From contig CAJNDT010003557.1 in the NCBI GenBank assembly GCA_905221615.1, positions 977,501-1,041,500 of the forward strand: 64,000 nucleotides of DNA, read 5' to 3'. This DNA is from Symbiodinium sp. CCMP2592 (Eukaryota; Sar; Dinophyceae; Suessiales; Symbiodiniaceae). The notes under the pieces were generated by a model. The model did not search any database and was not told the origin of the DNA. It worked only from the letters and a program-made list of their open reading frames with translations. A program made the position numbers and the translations under genes. Below, one piece after another: positions 1-10,909 of this stretch (within the stretch, counting starts at the first letter, position 1; each line of letters opens with the position of its first letter).

Positions 1-145
1 CTCGCTTGCGTCTGGTGTGTTGTTGTTTGGAGTTTAGGCTTCGGGTGGAGGGCTCAGAACTTGGGTACCTTCGGGTTCCTTTAAAGGGTTGCTATAAGGG
101 TACTATAAGACCTACTACAAGGGCTACTATAAGGGCTACTATAAG

Positions 146-260
146 AGTTGATATGGGAGTTTCCGAAAATTAGGGGTACCTTCTTTGGGGGTCCTTGTAT
201 AAGTATCCTAGTATCTAGGGTGCTATACTAGGGTCCGCTAGTTTCGGAAACTCCCATATG
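146..260 (+). mobile_element. family-3 inverted-repeat element
   Basis: GGGAGTTTCCGAAAATTA at left, TAGTTTCGGAAACTCCC at right, flanked on both sides by ATAT, a possible 4-base target duplication. Confidence 0.85.
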
Positions 261-460
261 ACCTCAAAGTCGTGAACATGGAAATTACGACAATTACGGT
301 CACCTGTCGCCGATTGAGACTGCGGGTGAAAGTTTTCTGGGTCTAAGCACATGATCCTTCCTGGTATTCTGGGTGCTGGGATGACCGAACCGGGTCAGCT
401 ACGAGTGTCTGTGGACACACCCGCGGTTTCCGTGTTTATATATTCCTCCGCCGAAAGCAG

Positions 461-2996
461 AGGAGTTTCTACTCTTTTGCGACTGGTTTGAAAAACGGCG
501 TGGCTTCGATACAGCAACAGCCACTGGTTAGGGGGAGTTCGGTGGAACGCAGAAGAAGGCTGCCGCTGCCATTGTACAGCATCTCTTGCTTGCAACTCTG
601 GTTTTCGCAACTTGCGGCCCGCATATTGCTGCCATTGCACGATACGGAGAGGTCTCGAGAAAGCAGTTGGCGAGGGATAGGAGGGTAATGAGGCCGTGCG
701 CAGTCTCGTCCATATCTTGCTTCCTACAGCAATTCTTCACCATGCTGTTGCTTAGCCGCTTAGCCATGTTGCTATCTTTTCGTTCCCGTACGTTGAGGAA
801 ATGATCTGCCTTTTGGGCCCACATCTTCGAGGATCCGCGACGTTTTTGAGGGCCTTCAGAACAAAACAGAAGGAAGGCAAGAGCCCATTATCTAGGAGCA
901 CGAGAGCACTGGAAACAAGGAGAACACCAAAGGCAGCGACACTAGTGGTAGCAAGAACGGCAGCACCAAGGGCAGCAGAGGTGCAATAAGCATAACCCCT
1001 AAACCCTAAGCCCAAAACCCTAAACCCTATAAGCATAGTACTAGCAGATGCTCCTCTGAAAGCCTGTAACCTGCATCCTAGGCTCGGAATGGAAGCCCCA
1101 ACGTCCTCCTTGTTTAGGGGGGTTTTGGGTCTATTTTCGGGTTTAGAGTCTAAACTTACCTGGACCCAAAAAGTATGTAGAATAACAGCGTTTTATGTGT
1201 ATTGGGCCATTATTTTAGGTACTTTGGGGGTTTAGGTAAGCACTGGAGTCTAGCCCTGTGAGGGGTTTGGCAGCGATGCGGGCCATGCCTTTGCCAGAGT
1301 TCTCCTGCGCAGCGGCGGGCCTAAGGCCACAGAGAGCTGGTGCTTCGCGACCCGAAAATTAGAACAAAACAAGGTGCATAACATTGGCTTCAGGTTTAAA
1401 ATAGGAGCCTTTCATTATCTTGGGGGGTTCCTTATTCTAATCACAGCATAATGGGCCCCCAGACCCTGTTTTCATTGAACCCTGCTGCTCCACTCTCCGC
1501 GAAAAACCTGTGAACCCTGAACCCCAAGCCCGAAACCCACCCAAGGCCGCAGCACCCCATGAGAGCACCTCTACTGTTTAGGGTGTGCTTGGCTTGAGAT
1601 TGCTGTTCTTCTTTGTGCACGCTGAACATTATAGGGGCCGTAATAATTAGAATATGGTTTTGGGGCCCAGTATACTATACATGTAATAAGCAACCACCAG
1701 AACAGTATAACTTGCGGACGGATTTTAGATGGTAGCCGTTCCCTGAGCCCAGCCTAGGTCTTCATGCTGAGACTCAATAATCCCGGGTGTTCAACATAAA
1801 AAAATGCTGCATCCCTGATACCCTTAACTTTCCTAAGCCCTAACCCTAAGACCCAAATCCGTTGTAGTCAAATCCCAAGCTGGACAAAGCATGGGAGAGC
1901 TCAGCCAAGCTCTGCCCCCACTTTGGCCGGAAGGCGTGGGTCCTTTTCCAGCACGGTCGCTTGAATGGTGTTTGCTTTGGGGTTTCGATTGAAGCAGCCA
2001 ACGGCCACAGCTGGGCGTCTTTAGGCATTACTCTACGAACCCTTTGGTGGTCTCAATCTCTCTTGCTCTTGTTGTGCCTGCATGATGCCTGCATTGCGAC
2101 AGTGTTTCTTCTGCTGCAGCTCGAGGGGGTTCCGAACTCTAAGGGATCGGGGTGCAAGATGAGGAAGGTTTTGTTCACGATCTTAGAATGACGATGGCAG
2201 GGCTTTGTGGCGCCTTTGAGCTCCGGCCGGATAGAGTGGACGGTTCCAGGGATTGGCCGAGCTGTGGCTTTGTGACAGGTTTTTTAAACCACCATAGGTG
2301 CTAGGTTTTTCTTTATGAAAACCGATTCATGGTGGCTTTTGTCTCTTGTTAGCAGCGACGTGGTGCATCTCCCTGAGGGGAGTGGGATCGGTGGGTGGCA
2401 GAACGTTGGAGCAACGTGTGGCAAGGCTCTCCCGGCAGCTCGCGGTGGGCACGTTGCTCGACACGCACAGCAGCAGCCGCCCCCAAGCGCCCTACATCCC
2501 TGAACTAGGGTTTGCGGTTTAGGGTGGGGTCTTGGGGTATGACAGCAAAAGGCTTACAGTAACAATACGCCCTAGTCCATATCGACACACAGCGAATGTT
2601 ACGACATCAGCCCCGGGTATTCCACCGTTTGCTAGCCCCAAGATGCCTACACCTTGAGTCCACAACAATGAGCCCTACGGGAGTCAGATTCCTGTAATCT
2701 AGGGGCCTGAGCTCAAGTTACGGATATTAGTCCTTAGGGCTTCGTACTATAGCTATACCATATATCCTAGCCCCGAGCCCCATTCTACTTATTCATGCCG
2801 CGACCTTATCCTCATGGGAGAGGTGGGGCCGGGGCGGCAGCTTCGAGAATTCGATGCAACCATTTGACTTCGAGAAGGAAGGATTCAAGCAGTCAGTTTT
2901 CTGAAGTGTGTGTGTATATATATATATATATGTATATACATAGTAATATAGTGATACAAATATATATACATATATATATATATGTATATATATATG

Positions 2997-3049
<53 letters not shown>

Positions 3050-6000
3050 GTATAGCTGCGCAATAGTATGCCCCCTCCCCCACCATACCCTAGTCTAACA
3101 CTGCCTCGAATCCTGTCTGCTCCTGGGAAGAGAAGGTCTCTACGGAGAGCTTTTCTACCACAGACCGGGGGCAGTTCTGGGATATCCACGAAGGTGATCC
3201 CAGATATCTGCGCCCGAAAAGCTTTATTTTCCTGCCTGCGGTCCTCACTGCAGAGTATCCCTGAGCTTGAACCCCCCTGATCCCCAAACTTGTTCCACGC
3301 TGAACTCTAGACTTCCTGTGCCTTAAGGCCCAAACCTCCGAACCGTAAACCCCAAAGCCCCCAAATCCTAAACCCTATAACTTAAGCCCTACACCCGGGT
3401 CAGATGAGGGTCCGAGCCACTTAGCTACCTGGTACGCTGCTCTGGGGGGCAAAGTTTGCCGATATTGGCGTGGCCCGACAGAACAGGGGTGGGACCCGCG
3501 CGGCGAAGACATGGGAGAGGAAAGCCAGCGTCACCCTAAACTTTAAACCAATAAGACCAAAAGGCCTTAAACCCGAAAACCCATCCAATCCCGAAGCCTT
3601 AAACTCTGAATCGTGCTTTGATTACATGAGATCCCAAACCCAGCAACTCAAGACCAACAGTTTTGGTTTGGCCGCTACCCAGTAGTCCTGGTATAGTAAG
3701 TGACCTGCAACTTAAACGAGCTGACATCAGAAAAAGGTTGCGGCTTTCCCTCTGGGTCGATTTAATCCTTCAAAGTGTTTTGGCGACCTGCGCAATCCCA
3801 ACGGTGACGTTTGGTGGGCGAAAACTTGCAACTGAAGCTTGCAAGAGGACAACAGCCCTAACCCAAATTCGCGCCCTAAACCCGAACCCTAAACCCTAAA
3901 CCCTAAACCCTAAACCCGAACCCTAAATCGCTGCCTAAGTCTGAGCCCCTGAGACCCTGAAGCCACTAACTTTCTCAATGGAAGCCCAGCAATGCTTTTA
4001 TCCTAAGCTGGATTCTTGTTAAAAGGTCTTAGTCCAAGATACCAGAATAAAGTAACTATATTATGCACCGTAGATCCCTATGATGGTAACTTAGATCAAG
4101 TTCCTCAACAAGAGCCCCTTATAGAGCCCTTTGAAGGAACCCTGATAGTACCCTTATAGTAGCCATTTACAGGAACCCTATGCCCAAGTCCAACAGTCCC
4201 GACCCGCCGTCGCCTGTTGGGATAACACAGTTTCTAGCATTCCATCTCTCACGCCGAACGCCTCTGAAGTGTTGGCAGCCATGTGTGGCCAAAGGGTAGC
4301 GAGACTGCCATCCAGGTGTTCGCTGTGAATCAGGACACCAAGGCAATCAAGGGCCTAAACACCTCGGAATCCAGTTGATGCGGTCTAGCACACTAGGAAC
4401 CATGACCCCAAACCCTAAGCCCTAAACTCGAACCCTAAACCCTAAACCCCTAAACCCCAACCCCTAAACCCCTAAACCCCTAAGCTCCACACTCCGGGTG
4501 CATTTGGGGACTTGTCCAGTGGGAGTTTGAGATGCAGGGACCAAGCCAGGGCGAGAGCACACGTGGGTAGGAACGGGCTCCTACGGATGTTCTGAGATAA
4601 CCTTACCTGGACCCCCAAAAGTATGTAGAATAATAGCCTTTTATGGGTATTGGGACATTATTTTACCTACTTTGGGGGGTTTAGGTAGAAGTTTTTGTTT
4701 AGGGGTTAGGGTTTTAGAGTTAATAGGCGTTTAGGGCCTGGCGCGGCCATTGCTGCCCTAAAAATTTCGCTCTGCTTGACAGCATTCATTGACACGTGAA
4801 CTTAGGGTGGGCCTATTTTCAGCGTTAATTTTCTAGGAAGGTCCGACTTCCTGCTTCAAACAAATGAACTTCACGATGCCGGCGCAAAGACAACCCATAC
4901 AAATACTCTACCAAGGCGGGGTCGACTTGAATCTCGTCGTCGGGCCGAAACTCGCAGTGTGGACGCTGGGTATGACTTCTTGCATTAAAACTTGAAGCTG
5001 AGGATGTGACGTGTGCAGGGGCATAATGGCTTGTTTGGGGGGTTTTGGTTCTAGGGCTTTTTGGTTGAAGGGTTTAGGGTGTCGGGTTCACGCTTGAGGC
5101 AGATGATGATGTTTCCCAAAAAGCACAGCAGAAAGTGGTAAGGGCACCCCTTAAGACTAACAAATTAATAATGTGGAAGTAACAGCTTGTGAGGCCCAAA
5201 GGCAAGACGCAACAGCAGTGTTCGGAAGGACTGTACGGTACGGCTGGTGAGCTTGGGCATGGAGACCGTAGTCATTAGCCGTAGCCCCCAAAAAGAGTAT
5301 AGTGGTGTGCCGACGCTTCGTCCGGGGCCATGCGGGCGATGCTTGTTGTTTCTGAGAGAAATGAAGGATAGCCGCTGCAGAGAGCAGAAACAACTGCGAT
5401 CCTCCGTTTGATCAGGCTTCTATGACAATGGGTGAGTCTGAATCTCCATATCTTAAAAGGAAGGACAGACCCCTTCGGCGCTGAAAGGTTTAAGCTGGGG
5501 CAGGTGTTTGATTGTGAGGCTTTGTGCTTTAGGATTTCGGGTCAGGGTCAGGGTGCATTGTTCAGGGTTCAGGGTTCCACAGCCGCCAGCCTTACGACCA
5601 AGCGGCTTTGTTGCTGTAAGACCGCTGTATGGAAGCCTGAATAACTTGTCATCAATATTATGCTCGCAGCATGTCCCAAAGGCTTACCATAAGCCTCGAA
5701 ACCCTAAACCCTGAGCCCTAAACCATCCTAAACCCTTACCTAAACCCCCCCAAAGTAGGTAAAATAATGGCCCAACACCCCTAAAAGGCTATTAGTCTAC
5801 ATACTTTTGGGGTCCAGGCAACCCTGAACTCCTGAACTCGGGACCTCGGCTTTGGGCTCAGCGCCGAGGGCTCTGTCTGTCTGCTTCGGATGTCGGGTTC
5901 AGAGGATCTAGGATTTGCAGACCCCAAACTTTGAACCCTATTATCCCAAGAACATCCCCAAAAGACTCAAACCCAAACCCTGAAATCCCCAAGTCCTAAA

Positions 6001-9000
6001 CCCTAAACCCTCTCTGCGGAGAGACTCAATGGGAGGGTTGGGTTTAATGCGAGTAAAAAAACCTTCAGAGCCCTAAAGCCCTAAACCCTCAAGGCCCGAA
6101 GCCCTAAGCCCTACGCCCCTAAAACCCCAAACCCCTCAATGGCCTAAACCCCTAAACTTTGCTAATCAGGCGCTTCGGAGGCTGGTTCAGCGAATGGCGG
6201 AGCTTTCGGGGCCGCTGGAGGCGCTTGCCCAGAGTTCACCCGGACTCCAACGGTACAGGTTTGAGGTTTTAGGTTGTTTTTTTAAGGTTCTTGAGGTTTA
6301 AGTTAATGGTTTAGGGCTTGGGATATCGGGCAACCGTTTATTCGGGACTATTAGGGGAAAAACTTGCAGTGCTTCAGGGGTTGAATCATAGTATGATTGA
6401 GGCCGCCAGGTTATGCTGTCTTAGAGGGTTTGGGGAGTATCATCTGCATGTGGACCTGGAGCCGCAAGGTCTACAAACCCCCAACCTGAGGCGCCAAACC
6501 TTGAACCCTGAGCCTCAAGCCGAGAATCCCAGCCTCTAAGGTGTGCATCGCAAAGCGGTGCTAGTATCTTCAAGAGCCGGAGGAACCTTAGCACAGGTCG
6601 CAGTCTTTGGACTTGTTTTGTTATGGAGATCGCTGGGAAAGAGGCACTCCGGAATTTCCGAATCTCTCCCTACCGTAATCCCCAGAGGCTAAAGATATCT
6701 TGTCTTCATATAGCCCCAAGGACGTCCTGTTCGAATTTTCTCAGATCCCTGGTCTCTGCAGGTGACTCTGCCAACTGCAGTCATGGAGGTCGGGGCCCTT
6801 TTGGTGTCCTTGGATGTCCTTGGTGTAGGAGTGTAGAGGTTAGTAGAGGTTCAGCTTTAGAGTTGCGGTAGAGTTCCGGGCTTCTTGTTTGTTGAAGTTC
6901 ATGGCAAGAGGGTTCAGGGCTTGGGGTCTCGGACCCGAAGACCGGATGGGGAGTTGCACGAGCTGTGCATGTTATGGGTAGTCATAAGTGGGGTATAGGC
7001 AGGGTAACCATATTTATAGCCCATATTAGGGGGCTTATAACGCCACTTAATGGGGGGCGGGGAGTTGGGTGCCCGTGTGTCGCAGCGCAGCTGATCTCAG
7101 CGGTAGTGATGTATGCAGCTCTGCACGCGCCAGGTGGTGCAGCTAGTAACAGCTAGTCGTACGCAGCACATGTGCCCATGTATTAGGCTGCAGACTTGCG
7201 GAACCCTGCAATGATGGATGATGATCTTGGAAACCCGACACCTGATTTCCAAAGCCCAGACAGCCGCAAGAAACCCCTCAACTTTGAGTCTTGTTTCAGC
7301 CCGAAAGCCAAGCCAATGCTCCCGAAACCCTAAACTCCTAAACCCTAAGCCCTGAAACATCTTCAGAACCTTGCCTTTGTTAGCACCTTTGACCAGGCTT
7401 TGCCCTCGATGATCGAGCTCCGGCTGCGGCTCACCGTCAGGCTCAGTGTCTGGATAAGGACACCTCACACTTTTTGGGAGAGTAGTTTACCCCCCAGTAG
7501 AACTGAACGTGTACGCGCTTGTGGGCTTCTGAACCGAGCAAACTCACTAGAGGATTATTATGGATTATTATTGTCTAAGGGTTTAGGAGTTTCAGGAGTT
7601 GGGGTGACTGCACTTGGTGCGCATGGGTTCAGGGTTCAGGGTTGCACGGTGGCTTTCGGACTTTGAGAAATGTCTTGTTATATTTCCTGTTTGCAGGTAT
7701 TCTCGGACCAACAGGAATCCTTACAGGATGCGGAACTCTTTCTTAAACCCTAAAGCCTGAACTTCCATTTCCATAGTTGAGGAAACGCTACACCCCAAGC
7801 CGTGCCCAGAGTCTCACAGCGCCAACGACTCGCAAACCTATCCCCAGGCCCCCCAGGCCCCCCCCCCCCCCTGCATGCAACGAAGCCCAAGCTCCAAAGC
7901 CCAGCACTCCAATAAACCCTCAAACCTACCTGGACCCCAAAAGTATGTAGCATAATAGCCTTTATCGGTATTGGGCCAGTATTTTACCCACTTTGGGGGG
8001 TTTAGGTAGTTTAGGTACATGCTAAGAAGCCCAACACTCCAAACTTTCGCCAAGCCCTAGCCTCTACATCGTGAGGAGGACCGCAGACAAGCATAGCCTT
8101 AAATCGTACATGCATTAATGTCCCACGACCTATGAAGCCCTGAACCCGAGGATCCTAATGCCTTAATTACAGAACCGGCAAGACCCTATGGTATGTTCGA
8201 AAAGTTGGGGCGTGGAACAGGGATAGTTAGTTCAGGGAAACTCACTACGGTGTTTCTCAGCATGAGAGTATACCGCAAAAGCCCAAAAGTTGAAAACCCC
8301 AAAGCCTCGGTCCTTAAGAGTAATGTATCGGGAATCCCAGCACTATTTGGCCTTAATCCGGCTTCCAACTTTATGGGGTTTACTGTATAGGTTTTCGCTA
8401 GAACCCTGAAGCCCTAAAGCCATCTAACGCCCAAAACCTGGGAACCCTAAGCTCCTAAACCCCCGAACCTTCTCACAACCCTAAACCCCATAAATCCCTA
8501 AACCCCTAAACCCCTAAACCCTTAAACCTCTAAACCCCTAAACCCCTAAACCCCTAAATTTACCCTAAACCGCACGCGCCCACAGGTTTCGGGCCGAGCG
8601 CTGGGTGGCGCAGCCTCTCGGCAGCCCCACGCGCCACGGCTGCAACTTCCAAAGAGTCCTTGGATTCGGGGTCTTAGGAAGTAGTTTAGGATTTAGAGGA
8701 GGGTGTTCAAGGCGTCGTTCTTTTTGGGATTCGGCTTGAAGCTTTAAGGCTTTGGCCTGCCAAGCGCTTCAGGTGTCCATGTGAACCCTGGACCCTGAAC
8801 GTTCCTTCGTTTTTGCAACGGGCTCCCACTATGTTCTTGGGCGTGTTTTGTGTGCAGGGTTGCCGTGCTAGAACTAGAACCACGGCGTGTTTTACAGTCT
8901 GACCGAGTCTGATCCCGAAGATGGAGACTCTGAAGGATGTTAGCACACGCCACCCCCACTCGTGGAGGTGGTCTGCGTTCAGAAAGTCAGGTCAGACAAG

Positions 9001-10623
9001 CATTCAAACCTTAATACAGGGGCCTTAACAATTACTTATACTATTTTGGGGGTTCCTTATCACCCCAGAACCCTATTCTAATTCTTCAGGCCCCTACATT
9101 AAACAAACCGTTTGCCCAAGACCTGGTCTGCCTCTCCCAGCTGCTGCCGAGGTATGTGGGAACAACGCAGGCCTGGGGGACCTGAACCCTCGACCTGAAT
9201 CCCTCCTAGGCCCTCCCTGGACCCCAAGTAGACCTACCTTTTTAGGGTTCCCTAATATGGTTTCTTTATATAAGCCCTTGAAGAGGTAGGTTATTTCGGG
9301 TTCCCTTATCTGTTTTTTTTATAAGTCCTTAAAAGGTAAGGTATCTGAGGTTAAGGTAGACCCGAAGCCCAGAGTCTTAAGAGAATTTCTGCCGGCAGGC
9401 TGGGCTGCACCAGGCCGTCAGCTCTTGGAGGCCAAAACTGCCGGGAGTCGGGGCACTGGGCCCAAACGGAAGCCCTAAACCCGACGCCGCCCTAAACCCT
9501 GAACCCTGAACCCTTCAAAGGCCTGCCACAAAGTGGGTTCTAATCAACCTACTGGGTGAGAGGAAAAAGGCGTTAAAAAAAGAGCCCCTGAACCCTAAGC
9601 CCTTTCGGTTGACGATTTTGGGTTTAGTTGAGGCTGAAAGACTTTAGGCTGGTTTAGGGTGGGGACCTTTGCTTGGGGTTTTGGGCATCAGGCGAGCGGC
9701 TGCGAAGGAATCAGATCGGAAGAAGTCCAACCTGGTAGCAGTGCAGGAAACCTTTAACCTTGTTGGGGTGCTTTAATTCCATATTATAATCCCTGGACAA
9801 GTAGGCTAACTACTGTACCCAACAAGGACTCGTTACAAACAAACACGCGTCCGCGCACAGACAACAAACCGACGACAGCAGACCGTGAACCCTCGAGCCA
9901 AAGGCAGAAATATATTACTATTACCATTGTTTTTATTGTTTAGCATTATTACCACCATTATTACTACCAGCGTTGCTATAACCATTGTTATGATACAAGA
10001 TGCCAAAGTTCCACATGAACCTTGACCATGCCACTGCGATATACATATATGCACGTATGTATGTGTAGGTGTGTTTGTGTCTTTGTACATCTACGCACAT
10101 GCAGGCAAATGTAGAAATCTCTATCCTTGCATTATTTGGAGCGGTGGACCATTGCAGATGATCACCCTGAACTCGCCATGCTGCATTGGCATAGCTGCCC
10201 CATGCGCTCCTGCGCTCGCGGCCATTTGCAAAGCCAAAGCCCCCATCGTTTGAAGATTTCTGTGGCACCAGCATTTCGACGGCACGATCGAATCACAGGG
10301 AATAGCAACACTACTTCACCTCACCACTCGTGGCAAGAAGAAACAGAACGCTAAGAAGTCGGTGGTACCGCTCCTACCATACTGAGACTGGATAAGACAA
10401 ACCACACATACAGCGATCGCCAGCATCCTAAGAGTTGCTACTGAATCCCGCCAAAAGTAGTGTCTTTAGTTCATGGTAGCGATGGTCAAAAACGTCATCG
10501 TCGCACCCAGGATTCAGAAAAAAGAACAAGCCCCTATCCAAGAGCAGCAGTAGCAGCGCACCTTCACAAGTAAGTGCAAGCAGAGTTCAGACTTTCGCAT
10601 CCCGAGGCGCCCATGCCAGTTGA
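461..10623 (+). CDS. 3' part of a multi-exon gene, function unknown
   Basis: A chain of short exons can be read in compatible phase from the left part of the window to a TGA at 10621-10623. Proposed exons: 461-684, 896-980, 1048-1111, 1274-1339, 1546-1591, 1868-2046, 2356-2509, 2841-2895, 3094-3193, 3404-3529, 3661-3736, 4279-4373, 4485-4566, 4823-4969, 5219-5405, 5583-5615, 5862-5891, 6170-6258, 6392-6468, 6597-6761, 7086-7133, 7194-7287, 7384-7580, 7777-7847, 8586-8670, 9090-9151, 9399-9446, 9692-9734, 10158-10261, 10480-10569, 10591-10623. The best (1274, 1868, 2356, 3404, 4485, 6170, 8586) are GC-rich in the third codon position; others could be chance open frames between AG and GT. No family was recognised. 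The 5' end is probably outside the window, and the chain could hide more than one gene. Spacers between exons carry telomere-like runs and inverted-repeat elements. Confidence 0.4.
1158..1237 (+). mobile_element. family-1 hairpin element
   Basis: 80 bases, ACCTGGACCC ... GGTTTAGGT. The two halves are near-complementary (AATAATAGCC against GGCCATTATT near the centre). Lies inside an intron. Confidence 0.85.
1274..1339 (+). CDS. exon of the left unknown gene
   Basis: Follows an AG, is followed by GT, enters with one base and leaves with two. It encodes [20 protein letters not shown] with strong GC at third positions. It comes directly after an intron that holds a family-1 hairpin element. Confidence 0.5.
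1868..2046 (+). CDS. exon of the left unknown gene
   Basis: Starts after TAG. It encodes [16 protein letters not shown] then [14 protein letters not shown], with GC-rich third positions in the first 100 bases. A GT at 1968 (GTGTTTGC) could end the exon earlier; the frame stays open to 2046. Confidence 0.5.
2356..2509 (+). CDS. exon of the left unknown gene
   Basis: Starts after TTAGCAG and ends at a GTTTGCGGTTTAGGG donor typical of this locus. The frame with GC-rich third positions encodes [20 protein letters not shown] and then [18 protein letters not shown]. Not recognised. Confidence 0.5.
2912..3052 (+). repeat. TA/TATATG microsatellite
   Basis: About 140 bases of TATATA with TGTATA interruptions inside an intron; open frames across it on both strands are meaningless. 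Confidence 0.95.
3858..3928 (+). repeat. CCCTAAA telomere-like tract
   Basis: Four adjacent CCCTAAA units with flanking CCCGAACCCTAA variants, in the C-strand orientation, inside an intron upstream of the exon at 4279. Confidence 0.9.
4605..4686 (+). mobile_element. family-1 hairpin element
   Basis: Near-consensus copy inside an intron of the left gene. Confidence 0.9.
5738..5819 (-). mobile_element. family-1 hairpin element, reversed
   Basis: ACCTAAACCCCCC ... TTGGGGTCCAGG; reversed copy, intronic. Confidence 0.9.
6170..6258 (+). CDS. exon of the left unknown gene
   Basis: Sits between a CCCTAAA-type run ending in AATCAG and a GTTTGAGGTTTTAGG donor. It encodes [20 protein letters not shown], probably helical, with high third-position GC. 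Confidence 0.6.
7928..8007 (+). mobile_element. family-1 hairpin element
   Basis: Near-consensus copy, intronic. Confidence 0.9.
8586..8670 (+). CDS. exon of the left unknown gene
   Basis: Preceded by about 100 bases of CCCCTAAA repeats ending in CCCACAG. The frame [20 protein letters not shown] has almost only G or C in third positions. The 3' limit (about 8645-8670) is uncertain. Confidence 0.55.
9018..9095 (+). mobile_element. family-2 inverted-repeat element
   Basis: Ends AGGGGCCTTAA and CAGGCCCCT, centre TACTATTTTGGGGGTTCCTT. Intronic; its right end contains a usable AG acceptor. Confidence 0.8.
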
Positions 10624-10738
10624 AGCCTTGCACCTCGAAATCTCCGCAATGGTCCCAACCTTTCAACCCTTCCCCTCTCCCCCCCCCAAAGCCCTGCGAC
10701 CTTCAAACCAGAGGTCTGCGTCAACCAGAAGTCAAACT

Positions 10739-10803
10739 ACCTAAACTCCTTCCAGAAGTAGGTAAAATACTGGCTCAATACCCTTCATACTTTCGGGGTC
10801 CAG
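10739..10803 (-). mobile_element. family-1 element, reversed, shortened
   Basis: Diverged copy ending GGGGTCCAG 20 bases before the ATG at 10823. Confidence 0.75.
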
Positions 10804-10822
10804 TAGGGTGGCCTTTTCGGCG

Positions 10823-10909
10823 ATGGCCCTGCGATGGCTTGCGGCCGCCGCCCTCCCTGCTGCCGCCGCGGCCGCTGCATCCTGCGCGGCCGAGGGCGGC
10901 AACCAGACG
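10823..10909 (+). CDS. first exon with signal peptide-like sequence
   Basis: ATG at 10823 opens MALRWLAAAALPAAAAAAAS, a positively charged start plus a long hydrophobic Ala/Leu core and a small-residue end, then CAAEGGNQT and a GT donor. It suggests entry to the secretory route or the first part of a plastid targeting signal. A reversed family-1 hairpin ends 20 bases upstream in TCCAG, which could serve as a trans-splice acceptor. Another frame is also open here, so the start is inferred. Confidence 0.5.
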
